Source of the DNA: Sulfurospirillum sp.
GTDB lineage: Bacteria; Campylobacterota; Campylobacteria; Campylobacterales; Sulfurospirillaceae
Direction of reading: 5' to 3'
Assembly (NCBI GenBank): GCA_016744795.1
Contig: JADGDR010000003.1
Location: 1 to 64,000, forward strand
DNA length: 64,000 nt
Shown here: piece by piece, positions 7,994 to 17,392 of the stretch
Position numbering within the stretch: position 1 is the stretch's first letter
Layout: every line of letters starts with the position of its first letter
Made by a program: the position numbers and the translations under genes
Notes under the pieces: generated by a model
What the model was told of the DNA's origin: nothing
Seen by the model: the letters and a program-made list of their open reading frames with translations, nothing else
Databases searched by the model: none

Positions 7994-9193
7994 ATGGACA
8001 CACATAACTTTTTTCTTATGCTATTTTTGATTCTTGTTACAGCAAGAATATTAGGAGAACTATTTGCAAAAATGGGTATTCCATCAGTACTAGGAGAACT
8101 TAGTGCTGGTATACTTTTAGGAGTATCAGGATTTGGTATCATAGAAGTCAATGAAGTTCTAAAAATTTTGGCTGAAATTGGTATCATACTTCTTCTTTTT
8201 GAAGTTGGTTTAGAAACCGACGTAAAACGTCTAAAAGAAGCTGGTAGCAAAGCTATAGTCGTTGCTCTTTTTGGAGTCATATTTCCTTTTTCAGCATCCT
8301 TACTTGCAGGTATTTACCTTTTTGATTTACCAGTTGGAGTCTCTTTGTTTATAGGAGGAACACTAACTGCCACAAGTATTGGTATAACGCTTAGAGTTTT
8401 AAAAGATATACACAAAGAACAAACAAGTATTGCTCAAATAGTTATTGGAGCCGCAGTTATAGATGATATAATTGGCGTTATCATTTTGGTTTTTGTTTAT
8501 GACTACGCTGTAAAACAAGAGATAAGTTTTTCTAACACGGCAACAGTTGCTGGTTATATATTTGTGTTTTTGCTTTTAGCTCCAATTGCTGCAAATTTAT
8601 TATCTGTTTTAATAAAAAAATTTGATAAAAACAAAAAAGTTTCTGGATTTATTCCAACTATCATTATTTCACTTATTTTACTATTTGCCTATCTTTCTCA
8701 TCTTAGTGGAGCCCCTGAAATACTTGGAGCATTTGCAGCAGGTCTTGCTCTTTCACGTAGATTTTTCTTACCTTTTGGCTTAGGTTTAAGACAAAGTGCA
8801 GATTTTCTAGAAAAAGTAAAAACTTCTATGACTCCTATCATACAATTATTCACTCCTATATTTTTTGTTATGGTTGGACTCTCCATGAATATAAGAGTAC
8901 TTGATTTTAGCTCTTTAGAATTCTGGTATATGGGTTCAGTCTTTCTCTTTATTGCTGTATTTGGCAAATATATAGGTGCTTTTTTTATCACTCAAAAATG
9001 TGCCACAAATAAAATGCTTATAGGAATTAGTATGATTCCTCGTGGTGAAGTAGGATTGATTTTTGCAGAAATAGGTAGAATGAATGGAATTTTAAATAAC
9101 GAAATATATGCTGTATTAATTTTTGTTATAATAATAACTACGGTAATACCACCATTTTTACTTAAATGGTTGTTTAAATTTGAATGCAAATAA
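7994..9193 (+). CDS. Cation:proton antiporter, CPA2/Kef type
   Basis: 399 residues, nearly all membrane-spanning (about 12 helices). The N terminus (ARILGELFAKMGIPSVLGEL) and VLKILAEIGIILLLFEVGLE are typical of the CPA2 Na+/H+ exchanger domain. The ion-binding acidic pair is likely in VIDDIIGVII near residues 155-164. No RCK/TrkA-N domain follows, so it is a short, unregulated form compared with KefB/KefC. Expected role: potassium or sodium efflux against protons. Promoter and ion specificity are not visible. Confidence 0.88.
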   Translation: MDTHNFFLMLFLILVTARILGELFAKMGIPSVLGELSAGILLGVSGFGIIEVNEVLKILAEIGIILLLFEVGLETDVKRLKEAGSKAIVVALFGVIFPFSASLLAGIYLFDLPVGVSLFIGGTLTATSIGITLRVLKDIHKEQTSIAQIVIGAAVIDDIIGVIILVFVYDYAVKQEISFSNTATVAGYIFVFLLLAPIAANLLSVLIKKFDKNKKVSGFIPTIIISLILLFAYLSHLSGAPEILGAFAAGLALSRRFFLPFGLGLRQSADFLEKVKTSMTPIIQLFTPIFFVMVGLSMNIRVLDFSSLEFWYMGSVFLFIAVFGKYIGAFFITQKCATNKMLIGISMIPRGEVGLIFAEIGRMNGILNNEIYAVLIFVIIITTVIPPFLLKWLFKFECK

Positions 9194-9237
9194 AATAAAA
9201 TTTTTACGTCTTATCAATTTTTTGATACAATAGTCGC

Positions 9238-9894
9238 ATGAAAGTACTATTAATAGAAGACAATAAAACATTAGCAGATGGTTTAAATCATAAATTAAGA
9301 GAAGTAGGTTTTATAGTTGACACATTTTACAATGGAGAAGATTGTCTTTATTCTCTAGAAATTTCTTCATACGATTTACTTATTTTAGATTTAGGATTAC
9401 CAGGAATTGATGGTATTGAAATTATTAAAAAATTAAGAAAGTCGTATATAAATTTATTGATTTTAGTGATTTCTGCTAGAGATAAATTAGATCAGAGAAT
9501 TTATGGCTTAGACACTGGTGCAGATGACTATCTTTGTAAACCTTTTGAAACCGATGAAGTCATAGCAAGAGTACATGCACTATTAAGACGTAATAAGAAT
9601 TTTGCATCCAATAAAATTTCTTATAATGATTTAGAATTTGATACAAAAAGCCATACATTAACTCAAAATGGACAAATAATAGAACTCAATAAAAGAGAAT
9701 CATCAATATTTGAGTATCTTTTACAAAATTTACGAATGATTTTAAGTAAAGAAAATATTGTTGAACATATTACTTCTATTGATGATGAATTTAACCCAAC
9801 AGCAATAGAAATATATATATCTAGGCTGAGAAAAAAATTAGGTAAATCCATAAATTTAAAAACTGTTAGAGGTTTGGGGTATATGTTAAGCTGA
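9238..9894 (+). CDS. tctD: OmpR-family response regulator, TctD-like
   Basis: 218 residues: a receiver domain (phospho-acceptor D51 in LILDLGLPG, conserved K101 in LCKPFE) and a C-terminal winged helix ending in the KTVRGLGYML signature. The kinase gene starts two bases after its stop. The neighbouring tricarboxylate transport genes point to the TctD/TctE pair, which activates the tctCBA transporter in response to citrate-like substrates. The assignment to this pathway rests on context. Confidence 0.85.
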   Translation: MKVLLIEDNKTLADGLNHKLREVGFIVDTFYNGEDCLYSLEISSYDLLILDLGLPGIDGIEIIKKLRKSYINLLILVISARDKLDQRIYGLDTGADDYLCKPFETDEVIARVHALLRRNKNFASNKISYNDLEFDTKSHTLTQNGQIIELNKRESSIFEYLLQNLRMILSKENIVEHITSIDDEFNPTAIEIYISRLRKKLGKSINLKTVRGLGYMLS

Positions 9895-9896
9895 CC

Positions 9897-11291
9897 ATGA
9901 CTCGCAATAATTCTTCTATTCACTCATCATTAATAAAAATGCTAATTATCCCATTAAGCCTTTTTTTATTTTTAGTATTTGTCTATTTATATTATTTGAT
10001 AAGCTTAAAAATTGATATTTTTTTTGACAATAGGCTCTATGCTACTGCACATAGCATTGAAGAGGGTATAGGTGTTGTTGATAAAAAGATAGAAATTGAT
10101 TTACCAAATTTCTCTCTCGATTTTTTTTCTTCAAATGATGAGGGCGTTTTTTACTACTCAGTAGTTGATGAGAAAGATAATTTTCTTATAGGACATACCA
10201 ATCTATTTGAAAAAAATAAATTAAAAAATACAAACAAAAAATTTTATAATTTAACTTATAATAAACAAGAGTTACGAGGATTTACATATAAGGTAAATCT
10301 AAATAGTTCAGGAAAAAATTACAGTGCATATATAACTGTAGCTGAAAGTACACAAGAGAGAAGTGAGAGTATCAATAACTTACTAACTATATTGATTATT
10401 GTTATGCTAATTGTTGTAATCTTTATGATTAGTATAACATTACTAGCAGTCAAAAAGGGCTTATCTCCACTAATGAAATTACAAAAAATTATAAAAAAAA
10501 GAGATAATCGAGATTTAAAACCTATTGAATTTAAAGCACCAAAAGAGCTTGAAGAAGCTGTTGGAAGTATAAATTTACTGTTAAAAAGAAGTAGGGATAC
10601 AATTGAGCATATTGAACAATTCAATTCTGATGTTTCTCATCAGCTCAAAACTCCACTAGCAGAATTAAAAATGAAATTATCAATGATTTACGATACAAAA
10701 GATAAAAACTTTATAGAGTTAAATCAAATTACAAATAATATGTCTCACATTACAAGACAACTATTATTGTATACTAAGACAAACCCCCATACTGCAAATT
10801 TGAATCATTTTAAGGCAATTGATCTTAATACATTTTGTAAAGAATATAGTCTGAAAACTGCTCCAAGAGTTTATTTGGAAGGTTTTGAATATATCTTTGA
10901 GCGAATTAAAGAAAAAGTTTTTATATATGCTGATACAGTTTTATTAGAAAGTATGTTGGACAATTTAATCAACAATGCTTTGATATATGCAAGAGATAAA
11001 AATAATAAACCAATAGGTACGATTACCCTTAGTATCAAAAGACATAACAATGCAATGTACTTAAACGTTAAAGACGAAGGTTATGGATTAGATAAAAAAG
11101 ATTTAAGAAAAATTTTTAAAAGATTTTATAGGGCCGATACAAACAAAAAGGGCTCAGGACTTGGATTAAGCATCGTTAAACAAATTGCATCGTTACATAA
11201 GGCAAAAGTGTTAGCTTCAAATGATTCTGGTCTAAAAATATCTATTATTTTCAATCATATAAAAGATGATTGTACTTCTGAAAAATTTTAA
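9897..11291 (+). CDS. tctE: Sensor histidine kinase, TctE-like
   Basis: 464 residues. A membrane helix near 15-37, a periplasmic sensor of about 125 residues, a second helix near 164-187, a HAMP-like linker, the phosphorylated histidine (SHQLKTPL) near 247, and the ATPase domain with NLINNAL, DEGYGLD and GSGLGLS. The layout matches TctE-type kinases. In the family, a periplasmic substrate-binding protein can present ligand to the kinase; the orphan TctC-like protein encoded convergently is a natural candidate. The last 41 bases overlap that gene's 3' end. Confidence 0.85.
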   Translation: MTRNNSSIHSSLIKMLIIPLSLFLFLVFVYLYYLISLKIDIFFDNRLYATAHSIEEGIGVVDKKIEIDLPNFSLDFFSSNDEGVFYYSVVDEKDNFLIGHTNLFEKNKLKNTNKKFYNLTYNKQELRGFTYKVNLNSSGKNYSAYITVAESTQERSESINNLLTILIIVMLIVVIFMISITLLAVKKGLSPLMKLQKIIKKRDNRDLKPIEFKAPKELEEAVGSINLLLKRSRDTIEHIEQFNSDVSHQLKTPLAELKMKLSMIYDTKDKNFIELNQITNNMSHITRQLLLYTKTNPHTANLNHFKAIDLNTFCKEYSLKTAPRVYLEGFEYIFERIKEKVFIYADTVLLESMLDNLINNALIYARDKNNKPIGTITLSIKRHNNAMYLNVKDEGYGLDKKDLRKIFKRFYRADTNKKGSGLGLSIVKQIASLHKAKVLASNDSGLKISIIFNHIKDDCTSEKF

Positions 11292-12231
11292 AAGAGTTAC
11301 GTAATATCTCATTAGATTTTTGTGGTCCAAGCCAAATATAACCAATATTGTTATTTCTTAGTATAGTTTGAACTCTTTTTTTTGCTAAAACATTTTCAAA
11401 TGCTTGTATTAGATTTTCATACCTTTGTGGATAATTCTTTTTGAACTCTTTAGATACTCCAAAACCTCTCATTGAACCCGTAATCTTTGGTATTTGCATA
11501 TTTATTTTTGAAAGAATTGAGCTTAAAGTAGGAGCATCCCATTTTTTTGCCCTTTTTGATTTTGAAACTGCCAAAGTTTTTATATACTCTTTAACATTGC
11601 TACTGCCTTGTGCAGATATAACAATAAAATCAACTTTTTTATCAATTAATGATTGTCTTGCTTTTTCTCCACCATTAAAAAAAACAATTTTTATATTTTC
11701 TTTTGGTATAGAAAATTTTTCTAAAAGTATTTTTAATAAAAGATGTCCACTAGAACGATACATTAAAGCTACTTTTAGTTTTTTAGAGCCATTTTTTAAC
11801 TCATCAAAAAGATCTAATAAGTCATTGAATGAGGAATTTTTGTGAACAGCTATTAAATCATAATCAAACCATTGCATATTAATTATTTCAAAATCTTCTA
11901 TACCATAAGAAGTTTTTCTGCTTAATATAGTATTTGTAAGATATGGTGAAAATGTGGAAGCAAAAAGAGTGTATCCATCTTGAGGTTGTTTTAGAAAATA
12001 TTTAGTTCCTAAAAGTGTTCCTTCTCCTTTTTTATTTTTAATTTCAATATATTGCTTTAATTCATCTTTTAAAACTTTAGCCATCAACTTAGTCATTCTG
12101 TCCGTGCTTCCTCCTTTTCCAAAAGGAACTATTATATTTATAGTTTTATTTGGATAGTTATTTGCAAAAAGGAAATTTGAAAACATCATTAAATAAATAA
12201 ACAAAATAAAAATTACTGTTTTTTTAAACAT
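11251..12231 (-). CDS. TctC/Bug-family periplasmic binding protein, orphan copy
   Basis: 326 residues with a signal peptide ending LFA (about residue 23), followed by the family opening YPNKTINIIVPFGKGGSTD. It is a second, divergent paralogue of the TctC at 13582 and has no TctA/TctB of its own. Transcribed away from prpF and convergent with the kinase gene, overlapping it by 41 bases. It may be a ligand sensor for the TctE kinase, as known for some Bug proteins, or a second binding protein for the same TctAB. It has a cleavable signal and no lipobox, unlike the operon TctC. Confidence 0.85.
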   Translation of the reverse strand: MFKKTVIFILFIYLMMFSNFLFANNYPNKTINIIVPFGKGGSTDRMTKLMAKVLKDELKQYIEIKNKKGEGTLLGTKYFLKQPQDGYTLFASTFSPYLTNTILSRKTSYGIEDFEIINMQWFDYDLIAVHKNSSFNDLLDLFDELKNGSKKLKVALMYRSSGHLLLKILLEKFSIPKENIKIVFFNGGEKARQSLIDKKVDFIVISAQGSSNVKEYIKTLAVSKSKRAKKWDAPTLSSILSKINMQIPKITGSMRGFGVSKEFKKNYPQRYENLIQAFENVLAKKRVQTILRNNNIGYIWLGPQKSNEILRNSFKIFQKYNHLLYD

Positions 12232-12435
12232 TACATATCTTTTTTAAAAATTATTACCTAAAGTCTATCATTATTTGCAAATAATAACCTGAATTCAAAT
12301 AACAAATGTAGCAAAGAAGACTTCTTTATACTTATTCTTACTTTAATTTGTAAAATTAAGGTGACCGTATTTGAAAGGTTAATGAAAGGCTTCAATGTTA
12401 GTATTTGTCAAGAATGAAACTAAGAAGAGGCTTAA

Positions 12436-13557
12436 ATGAAAAAATTTCCTTGTTCTTTGCTCAGAGGCGGAACTTCTAAAGGGGTCTTTTTTAAAGAAGA
12501 AGACTTACCAATCGATAAATCTCTATGGTCAACTTTTCTTTTAGATGTTATGGGAAGTCCTGATAGCAAACAAATAGATGGATTAGGTGGAGCAAATTCA
12601 CTTACTTCTAAGGTTGCAATCGTATCAAAATCCAATATTTCTAACGTTGATGTGGATTATACTTTTGCTCAAGTAAGCATTAATGATAAAAAAGTAGACA
12701 TCAAAGGTAATTGCGGAAATATCTCTTCAGCAGTTGCTTTGTTTGCTATAAACGAAAAATTGGTTACTGCGAGTGAAGGTCAAAATACTGTGAGTATATA
12801 CAATACCAACACACACAAAACAATATTCTCAACAATATCAGTAGAAAATGAAGTTGTTGTAGAAGAAGGTAATTTACAAATTTCAGGAGTTCCTGGAACT
12901 GCGGCACCAGTTTATGTAAAATTTTCTAATCCCCAAGGTGCAGTAACTGGAAAATTACTACCTACTGGAAATCCTATTGACCATATTAAAACTAGTTTTG
13001 GCTCATTAGATATTTCAATTATAGATGCGGCAAATCCTTTAGTATATATAAAAGCAGAAGATTTAAATCTCAAAGGAACTGAACTTCCTTGTGAATTTGA
13101 CAAAGAATTATTAAAAAAAATCGAAGAAATTCGTTGTATAGCTGCACAAATATGTGGTTTTACAAATAGAGAAAATGCAACAAAAGAATCACCAGCAGTT
13201 CCTAAAGCAACAATAATATCACAAACTCAAAATTATACAGATAGCAATGGGAAAAAACACTTAAGCAGTGATTACGATATTTCAATAAGAATGATGTCTA
13301 TGCAAAAACCGCATAATGCCTTAGCCATAACAGGGGCAGTTTGTATAACAATGGCTGTAAAAGTTAAAGGTTCACTAGTAAATATGATTGTAAAACATAA
13401 AAATGACAAATTATTAATTGCACATCCTAGTGGAATTATGAGTACACAATATAGTAAAAAAGACAATTTAGTTCTTATAGGAGTTGAGAGAACAGCGAGG
13501 ATGATAATGTCAGGTTTTGTTTATACAAAAAAAGATTATGAAGTTAAAAAAATTTAA
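12436..13557 (+). CDS. PrpF-family isomerase (methylaconitate/oxalomesaconate type)
   Basis: 373 residues, full length for PrpF. Hallmarks are LLRGGTSKGVFF at the N terminus, IDGLGGANSLTSKVAIV near 55-71, and GNCGNISSA near 95-103 with the conserved cysteine. The family isomerises double bonds in unsaturated tricarboxylates, such as 2-methylaconitate in the methylcitrate cycle or 4-oxalomesaconate. It is the first gene of the transport operon, so it likely acts on the imported substrate. No prpB, prpC or acnD is adjacent, so a methylcitrate role is not shown. GAAGAGG precedes the ATG. Confidence 0.85.
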   Translation: MKKFPCSLLRGGTSKGVFFKEEDLPIDKSLWSTFLLDVMGSPDSKQIDGLGGANSLTSKVAIVSKSNISNVDVDYTFAQVSINDKKVDIKGNCGNISSAVALFAINEKLVTASEGQNTVSIYNTNTHKTIFSTISVENEVVVEEGNLQISGVPGTAAPVYVKFSNPQGAVTGKLLPTGNPIDHIKTSFGSLDISIIDAANPLVYIKAEDLNLKGTELPCEFDKELLKKIEEIRCIAAQICGFTNRENATKESPAVPKATIISQTQNYTDSNGKKHLSSDYDISIRMMSMQKPHNALAITGAVCITMAVKVKGSLVNMIVKHKNDKLLIAHPSGIMSTQYSKKDNLVLIGVERTARMIMSGFVYTKKDYEVKKI

Positions 13558-13581
13558 CAAAAATTTAATAAAGGAGTTATT

Positions 13582-14583
13582 ATGAAAAAGTACTTAAGTG
13601 TTGCTATAGTTGGTCTATTGGGATTGGGATTGGCATTAGTTGGTTGTTCTGATAAATCATCAGATAGTTCTAAGGCAGACCAAGAAGTTTATCCACAAAG
13701 ACCAGTTGAACTAGTTATTCCATTTGGAGAAGGTGGTGCAAGTGATATTTTTGCAAGAAAGTTTGCAGAGATGATGACCAAAAGGTTACCTCAACCAATT
13801 CAGCCAGTCAATAAAAAAGGAAGTGGTGGTCTTAAAGGTATGATTTATGCTGCTCAACAAAATAACGATGGTTATACTATTTTAGAAATTACACCTTCTC
13901 ATGTAATTGCAGATGCAATGGACAAAAGTCCAGCAGTAAAATTGTTAAGAGATTTTGAGCCTTTAACTAGAATTCAATCTGACATATATATCTTAGGTGT
14001 TCCAAAAAATTCTAAATTTACATCTTTTAAAGATTTAGTAGAATATGGAAAAACAAATATGGTTACATTTGCTGGCATAAGTCCTGGTGGACTAGATGAT
14101 ATGACACTTACAGCTTTAGCAGATGCAACTGGAATGAAAATTAGATTTATTCCTTACAAGTCAGGTTCTGAAGTAAAAGCAGCAGTTCTTGGAGGAGAAG
14201 TTGATATTTATTTGGACAAAGTCATCTCAGCAATCAACTACATAAAAGATGGTTCAATTAGACCAATACTTGTATTAAATAATAAAAGAATTGACAAAAT
14301 CAAAGAATTCAAAGAAGTACCTTCAAGTGTTGAGCTTGGTTATGACGTAACCATAGGTTCATGGAGAGGGTTTGTTGTAAAAAAAGGTGTGCCACAAGAG
14401 ATAAAAGCATTATTGATTAAAACAATGAATGAAGTCTATAATTCACAAGAGTATCAAAAATTTGCAGAGTTAAATCTTGTAAATATTAGAGAAGGATTTT
14501 TAAACGCAGAGAGTTTTAGTGTTGATTTAGAAAAGCAGTATAAATTATTTGACGGTATTGCTAGAAAAGTGGGATTAAAATAA
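13582..14583 (+). CDS. tctC: TctC tricarboxylate-binding lipoprotein
   Basis: 333 residues with a lipobox (ALVGC, acylated C22) rather than a plain signal peptide, so it is membrane-anchored. The mature protein opens with YPQRPVELVIPFGEGGASD, the ligand-loop signature of the Bug family. It captures the carboxylate and hands it to TctA/TctB. AAAGGAG stands upstream. A strong hairpin begins at its stop codon, which would raise tctC mRNA relative to tctBA, matching the usual excess of binding protein. Confidence 0.93.
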   Translation: MKKYLSVAIVGLLGLGLALVGCSDKSSDSSKADQEVYPQRPVELVIPFGEGGASDIFARKFAEMMTKRLPQPIQPVNKKGSGGLKGMIYAAQQNNDGYTILEITPSHVIADAMDKSPAVKLLRDFEPLTRIQSDIYILGVPKNSKFTSFKDLVEYGKTNMVTFAGISPGGLDDMTLTALADATGMKIRFIPYKSGSEVKAAVLGGEVDIYLDKVISAINYIKDGSIRPILVLNNKRIDKIKEFKEVPSSVELGYDVTIGSWRGFVVKKGVPQEIKALLIKTMNEVYNSQEYQKFAELNLVNIREGFLNAESFSVDLEKQYKLFDGIARKVGLK

Positions 14584-14607
14584 GAAGTTGCCTATTGGCA
14601 ACTTCTT
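14582..14607 (+). terminator. Intra-operon hairpin between tctC and tctB
   Basis: An 11-bp perfect stem (AAGAAGTTGCC / GGCAACTTCTT) with loop TATT is followed by TTA. It starts at the tctC stop codon. Likely a partial terminator or a 3'-end stabiliser giving more tctC than tctBA. Confidence 0.75.
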
Positions 14608-14625
14608 TTAATTAAAGGAATAAAA

Positions 14626-15108
14626 ATGGGAGAAATACTATTTCATCTATTTATAGCATGTGGATTGGGTATATTTTATGTTGAAGCAACAAATATAAAT
14701 ACAACAAGAATGACAGATGTTATTGGTGCGGCAGGTTTTCCTAAAGCTATTATTTTATTGGCTTTAGTCTTAACGCTTCTATCATTGTATATTACATTTA
14801 AAAAGTATATGGAAAACTATGATAAAGGTGAAAAACAGTCAGTACATAGTTTGAATGTACAATTTTTTGGAATAATCATAGCTGTTGTTGCATTTATAAT
14901 TATTACAAGTTTTTTAGGTTTTGTTTTTTCAGCAATTTTATTAATGATTAGTATCATGTTTATATTAGGACAAAAAAGTATAAAAAAAGTTTTTTTTATT
15001 TCTTTGGTTACTTCTATGACTTTTACTCTCGTGTTTGGCAAGTTACTTCATGTACCTTTACCAAGAGGAATAAGTTTTATAAAAGAACTTAGTTTCTTGA
15101 TTTATTAG
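14626..15108 (+). CDS. tctB: TctB small membrane subunit
   Basis: 160 residues with four hydrophobic helices, the normal size and shape of TctB, and the family-like GFPKAIILLALVLTLLSL. It partners TctA in the inner membrane. AAAGGAA precedes the ATG. The identification relies on topology and position between tctC and tctA more than on sequence motifs. Confidence 0.88.
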   Translation: MGEILFHLFIACGLGIFYVEATNINTTRMTDVIGAAGFPKAIILLALVLTLLSLYITFKKYMENYDKGEKQSVHSLNVQFFGIIIAVVAFIIITSFLGFVFSAILLMISIMFILGQKSIKKVFFISLVTSMTFTLVFGKLLHVPLPRGISFIKELSFLIY

Positions 15109-15117
15109 GAGTTCATT

Positions 15118-16611
15118 ATGATGGATACATCTTTATTTTTTCAAGCAATTGACCTTGTTTTTACACCATTTAATTTGTCGATGATTGTTGGGGGAATGTT
15201 ACTTGGAGTATTTTTTGGAGCACTTCCTGGAATTAGCTCATCTATGGGTATAGTTCTTATGATACCATTTACATACTATATGGGAATTATGCCTTCTGTT
15301 ATTCTTCTAGTTGCTTTATATGCTGGATCTGCCTACGGTGGTTCAATTACAGCTATCATGTTTAATACACCAGGAACTCCTGAAGCCGTGGCAACTACAT
15401 TTGATGGGTACCCAATGGCAAAAAAAGGTGAAGCGGGTAAAGCATTAGGATTAGCTATGACAGCATCTGCTGCAGGTAGTATATTTTCTATTTTAGTAAT
15501 GCTTATGCTCTCTCCTACTCTCTCAAAAATTGCTTTAAAAATACAAAGCGCTGAGTATTTTGCATTGACTCTTTTAGGGATAGCTTGCATATCTTCAGTG
15601 GGTTCTAAAAATCTCATAAAAGCACTTATTACTGGTTGTATTGGAATTTTAATTGCAATGATAGGTTTGGATCCTATGAGTGGAGTATCTAGATTAACAT
15701 TTGACAAAATTGACTTATTAGGTGGAGTAGAATTTATTCCAGTTATGATTGGTGCTTTTGCCATGGCTGAAATATTAAAACAAGTCGTAGACAAAGCTAC
15801 ATCTGAAGGTTTCGAAGGTAGTGAAAAAATTTCATTAGCTACTATCAAATTTAAAGAGTTTATGCAGTATAAATGGACTGTTCTAAAATCATCTATTATT
15901 GGTACAGCAATTGGAATTTTACCTGGAACTGGTGGGTCTATTGCTTCTATTGTAAGTTATGGTGAAGCAGTTCGCTCATGTCATAACAAAGAAGACTTTG
16001 GCTCTGGTAAACCAGAAGGAATTATTGCCCCAGAAGCAGCAAACAATGCAGCAGCAGGTGGAGCAATGATTCCTACACTTGTTCTTGGAATCCCTGGTTC
16101 TCCTACAACAGCTATTATTTTAGCTGCCCTTGTACTACAAGGATTACAACCTGGACCACAACTGATGACGGAACAACCTCTAATGTTATATGCTATTTTC
16201 TTTTCGATGCTTATAGCATCTATTATTGTTTTCTTTGGTGGTAGAGTCGCCGTAAAAGCATTTGCAGCAGTTTTAAAGTTACCATATAGCATACTAGCGT
16301 CTATTATTGTTATGTTTTCTATTATTGGGTCATATGCCATAGGTAATGATATGTACCAAGTATGGGTAATGTTAGGGTTTGGTATATTTGGATTTTTTAT
16401 GAAACAATATGACTTTTCACCTGCCACACTAATCTTAGGTTTAGTTTTAGGTAAGATGATGGAGGAAAATTTTAGAAGACAATTACTATTAACTAATGGT
16501 GATTATAATTCATTTGTTACAAGACCAATATCATTAGTTATTTTACTTTTTGTTGCACTTGTTCTTTTTTATCCTGCAATTGCAAAACTATTTAAGAAAA
16601 AACAAAAATAG
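15118..16611 (+). CDS. tctA: TctA large membrane subunit of tripartite tricarboxylate transporter
   Basis: 497 residues, about 12 membrane helices. Signature loops are present: GALPGISSSMGIVLMIPFTY near 34-53, YGGSITAIMFNTPGTPE near 73-89, and the second-half repeat LPGTGGSIASIVSYGEAV. It couples carboxylate uptake to the ion gradient. AGGAG lies upstream, nine bases after the tctB stop. A strong terminator follows, closing the prpF-tctCBA operon. Confidence 0.95.
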   Translation: MMDTSLFFQAIDLVFTPFNLSMIVGGMLLGVFFGALPGISSSMGIVLMIPFTYYMGIMPSVILLVALYAGSAYGGSITAIMFNTPGTPEAVATTFDGYPMAKKGEAGKALGLAMTASAAGSIFSILVMLMLSPTLSKIALKIQSAEYFALTLLGIACISSVGSKNLIKALITGCIGILIAMIGLDPMSGVSRLTFDKIDLLGGVEFIPVMIGAFAMAEILKQVVDKATSEGFEGSEKISLATIKFKEFMQYKWTVLKSSIIGTAIGILPGTGGSIASIVSYGEAVRSCHNKEDFGSGKPEGIIAPEAANNAAAGGAMIPTLVLGIPGSPTTAIILAALVLQGLQPGPQLMTEQPLMLYAIFFSMLIASIIVFFGGRVAVKAFAAVLKLPYSILASIIVMFSIIGSYAIGNDMYQVWVMLGFGIFGFFMKQYDFSPATLILGLVLGKMMEENFRRQLLLTNGDYNSFVTRPISLVILLFVALVLFYPAIAKLFKKKQK

Positions 16612-16626
16612 TTTCTTAATTTATTT

Positions 16627-16664
16627 AAAAATGAGATAATATCTTTAAATATTCTCTCATTTTT
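16627..16664 (+). terminator. Terminator of the prpF-tctCBA operon
   Basis: AAAAATGAGA pairs with TCTCATTTTT (10 bp), and an inner AATAT/ATATT adds five more pairs. The T run forms part of the descending stem, as in factor-independent terminators. Confidence 0.8.
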
Positions 16665-16942
16665 AATTCTAGTTTTTAATTATCTTTTTATTTTTTTTCT
16701 CTATTTTCTAATCTAATTTAAAAATCTCATTTAAGTTCATTTTAGATATAATTAAATAGTTATACAAAAAACATCATACAAAGAATTGCTTAAAAGAGCA
16801 TATGTTCTTTATAGATATTAAAAGAATGTTTCATTATTTGAGTATTTTGTAAAAATGCTTATATGATCAAATAAAAAATTAATATAATAACCAACCATTT
16901 TGTAGTATTTGGTTGATTAATATATTATACGAAAGAGTCAAT
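16665..16942. other. Intergenic region before the trk operon
   Basis: Very A+T-rich, no gene seen. It contains an inverted repeat AACCAA...TTGGTT (about 16890-16914) and a TATTAT box close to the next start. This is probably the promoter of the long trkA-CBS operon. Confidence 0.4.
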
Positions 16943-17392
16943 ATGAAAAAAACTGTTTTTGGTTTAGTTTTTTTTCCTATATTTCTTTTCTCTGGTGTCT
17001 TTGAGCATCTTTTAGATAAAGATAAGAATTATCTTTTTGAACATAATTTTAGATGCCATAGTTCTAAATGTATTACAAGTGAAAAGAATATTTTTGATAA
17101 TGAATCTATGGATAATTCTGTAAAGGTTATAAGAACTTTCTTAGACCATAAACAAAAGGTCTTTAAAATAGAAATAGAACTATCTATCTATAATGAAGAG
17201 AAAGATTCATTTTATAATGCTATAATAAAAAATGCAGATACAAGTGGAAATATTACATACAAAGCATACGAAATAGATGACAAATATGGAAACCACCCTT
17301 TTATAAGCATTATTGATATAAAGAAACAAGAAAAGTATATAAAATTTTTAACAAGTGAATACGATAAAGTTATGAAAAGTTACAAGAATTGA
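16943..17392 (+). CDS. Hypothetical secreted protein
   Basis: 149 residues with a Sec signal (MKKTVFGLVFFPIFLFSG). The mature protein is charged, with one Cys pair (FRCHSSKC). No recognised domain. The ATG at 16943 is preferred over one ten codons upstream because the signal peptide starts there and GAAAGAG precedes it. It ends in TTGA, which overlaps the TTG start of trkA, so the two are translationally coupled. Confidence 0.7.
   Translation: MKKTVFGLVFFPIFLFSGVFEHLLDKDKNYLFEHNFRCHSSKCITSEKNIFDNESMDNSVKVIRTFLDHKQKVFKIEIELSIYNEEKDSFYNAIIKNADTSGNITYKAYEIDDKYGNHPFISIIDIKKQEKYIKFLTSEYDKVMKSYKN

Noticed and set aside
7994-9193. Full KefB/KefC glutathione-gated potassium efflux protein
   Set aside because: The protein stops after the membrane domain. 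The C-terminal RCK domain needed for glutathione gating is absent.
12436-13557. Methylcitrate-cycle locus
   Set aside because: PrpF alone is present. No prpB, prpC, prpD or acnD lies nearby, and the context is carboxylate transport.
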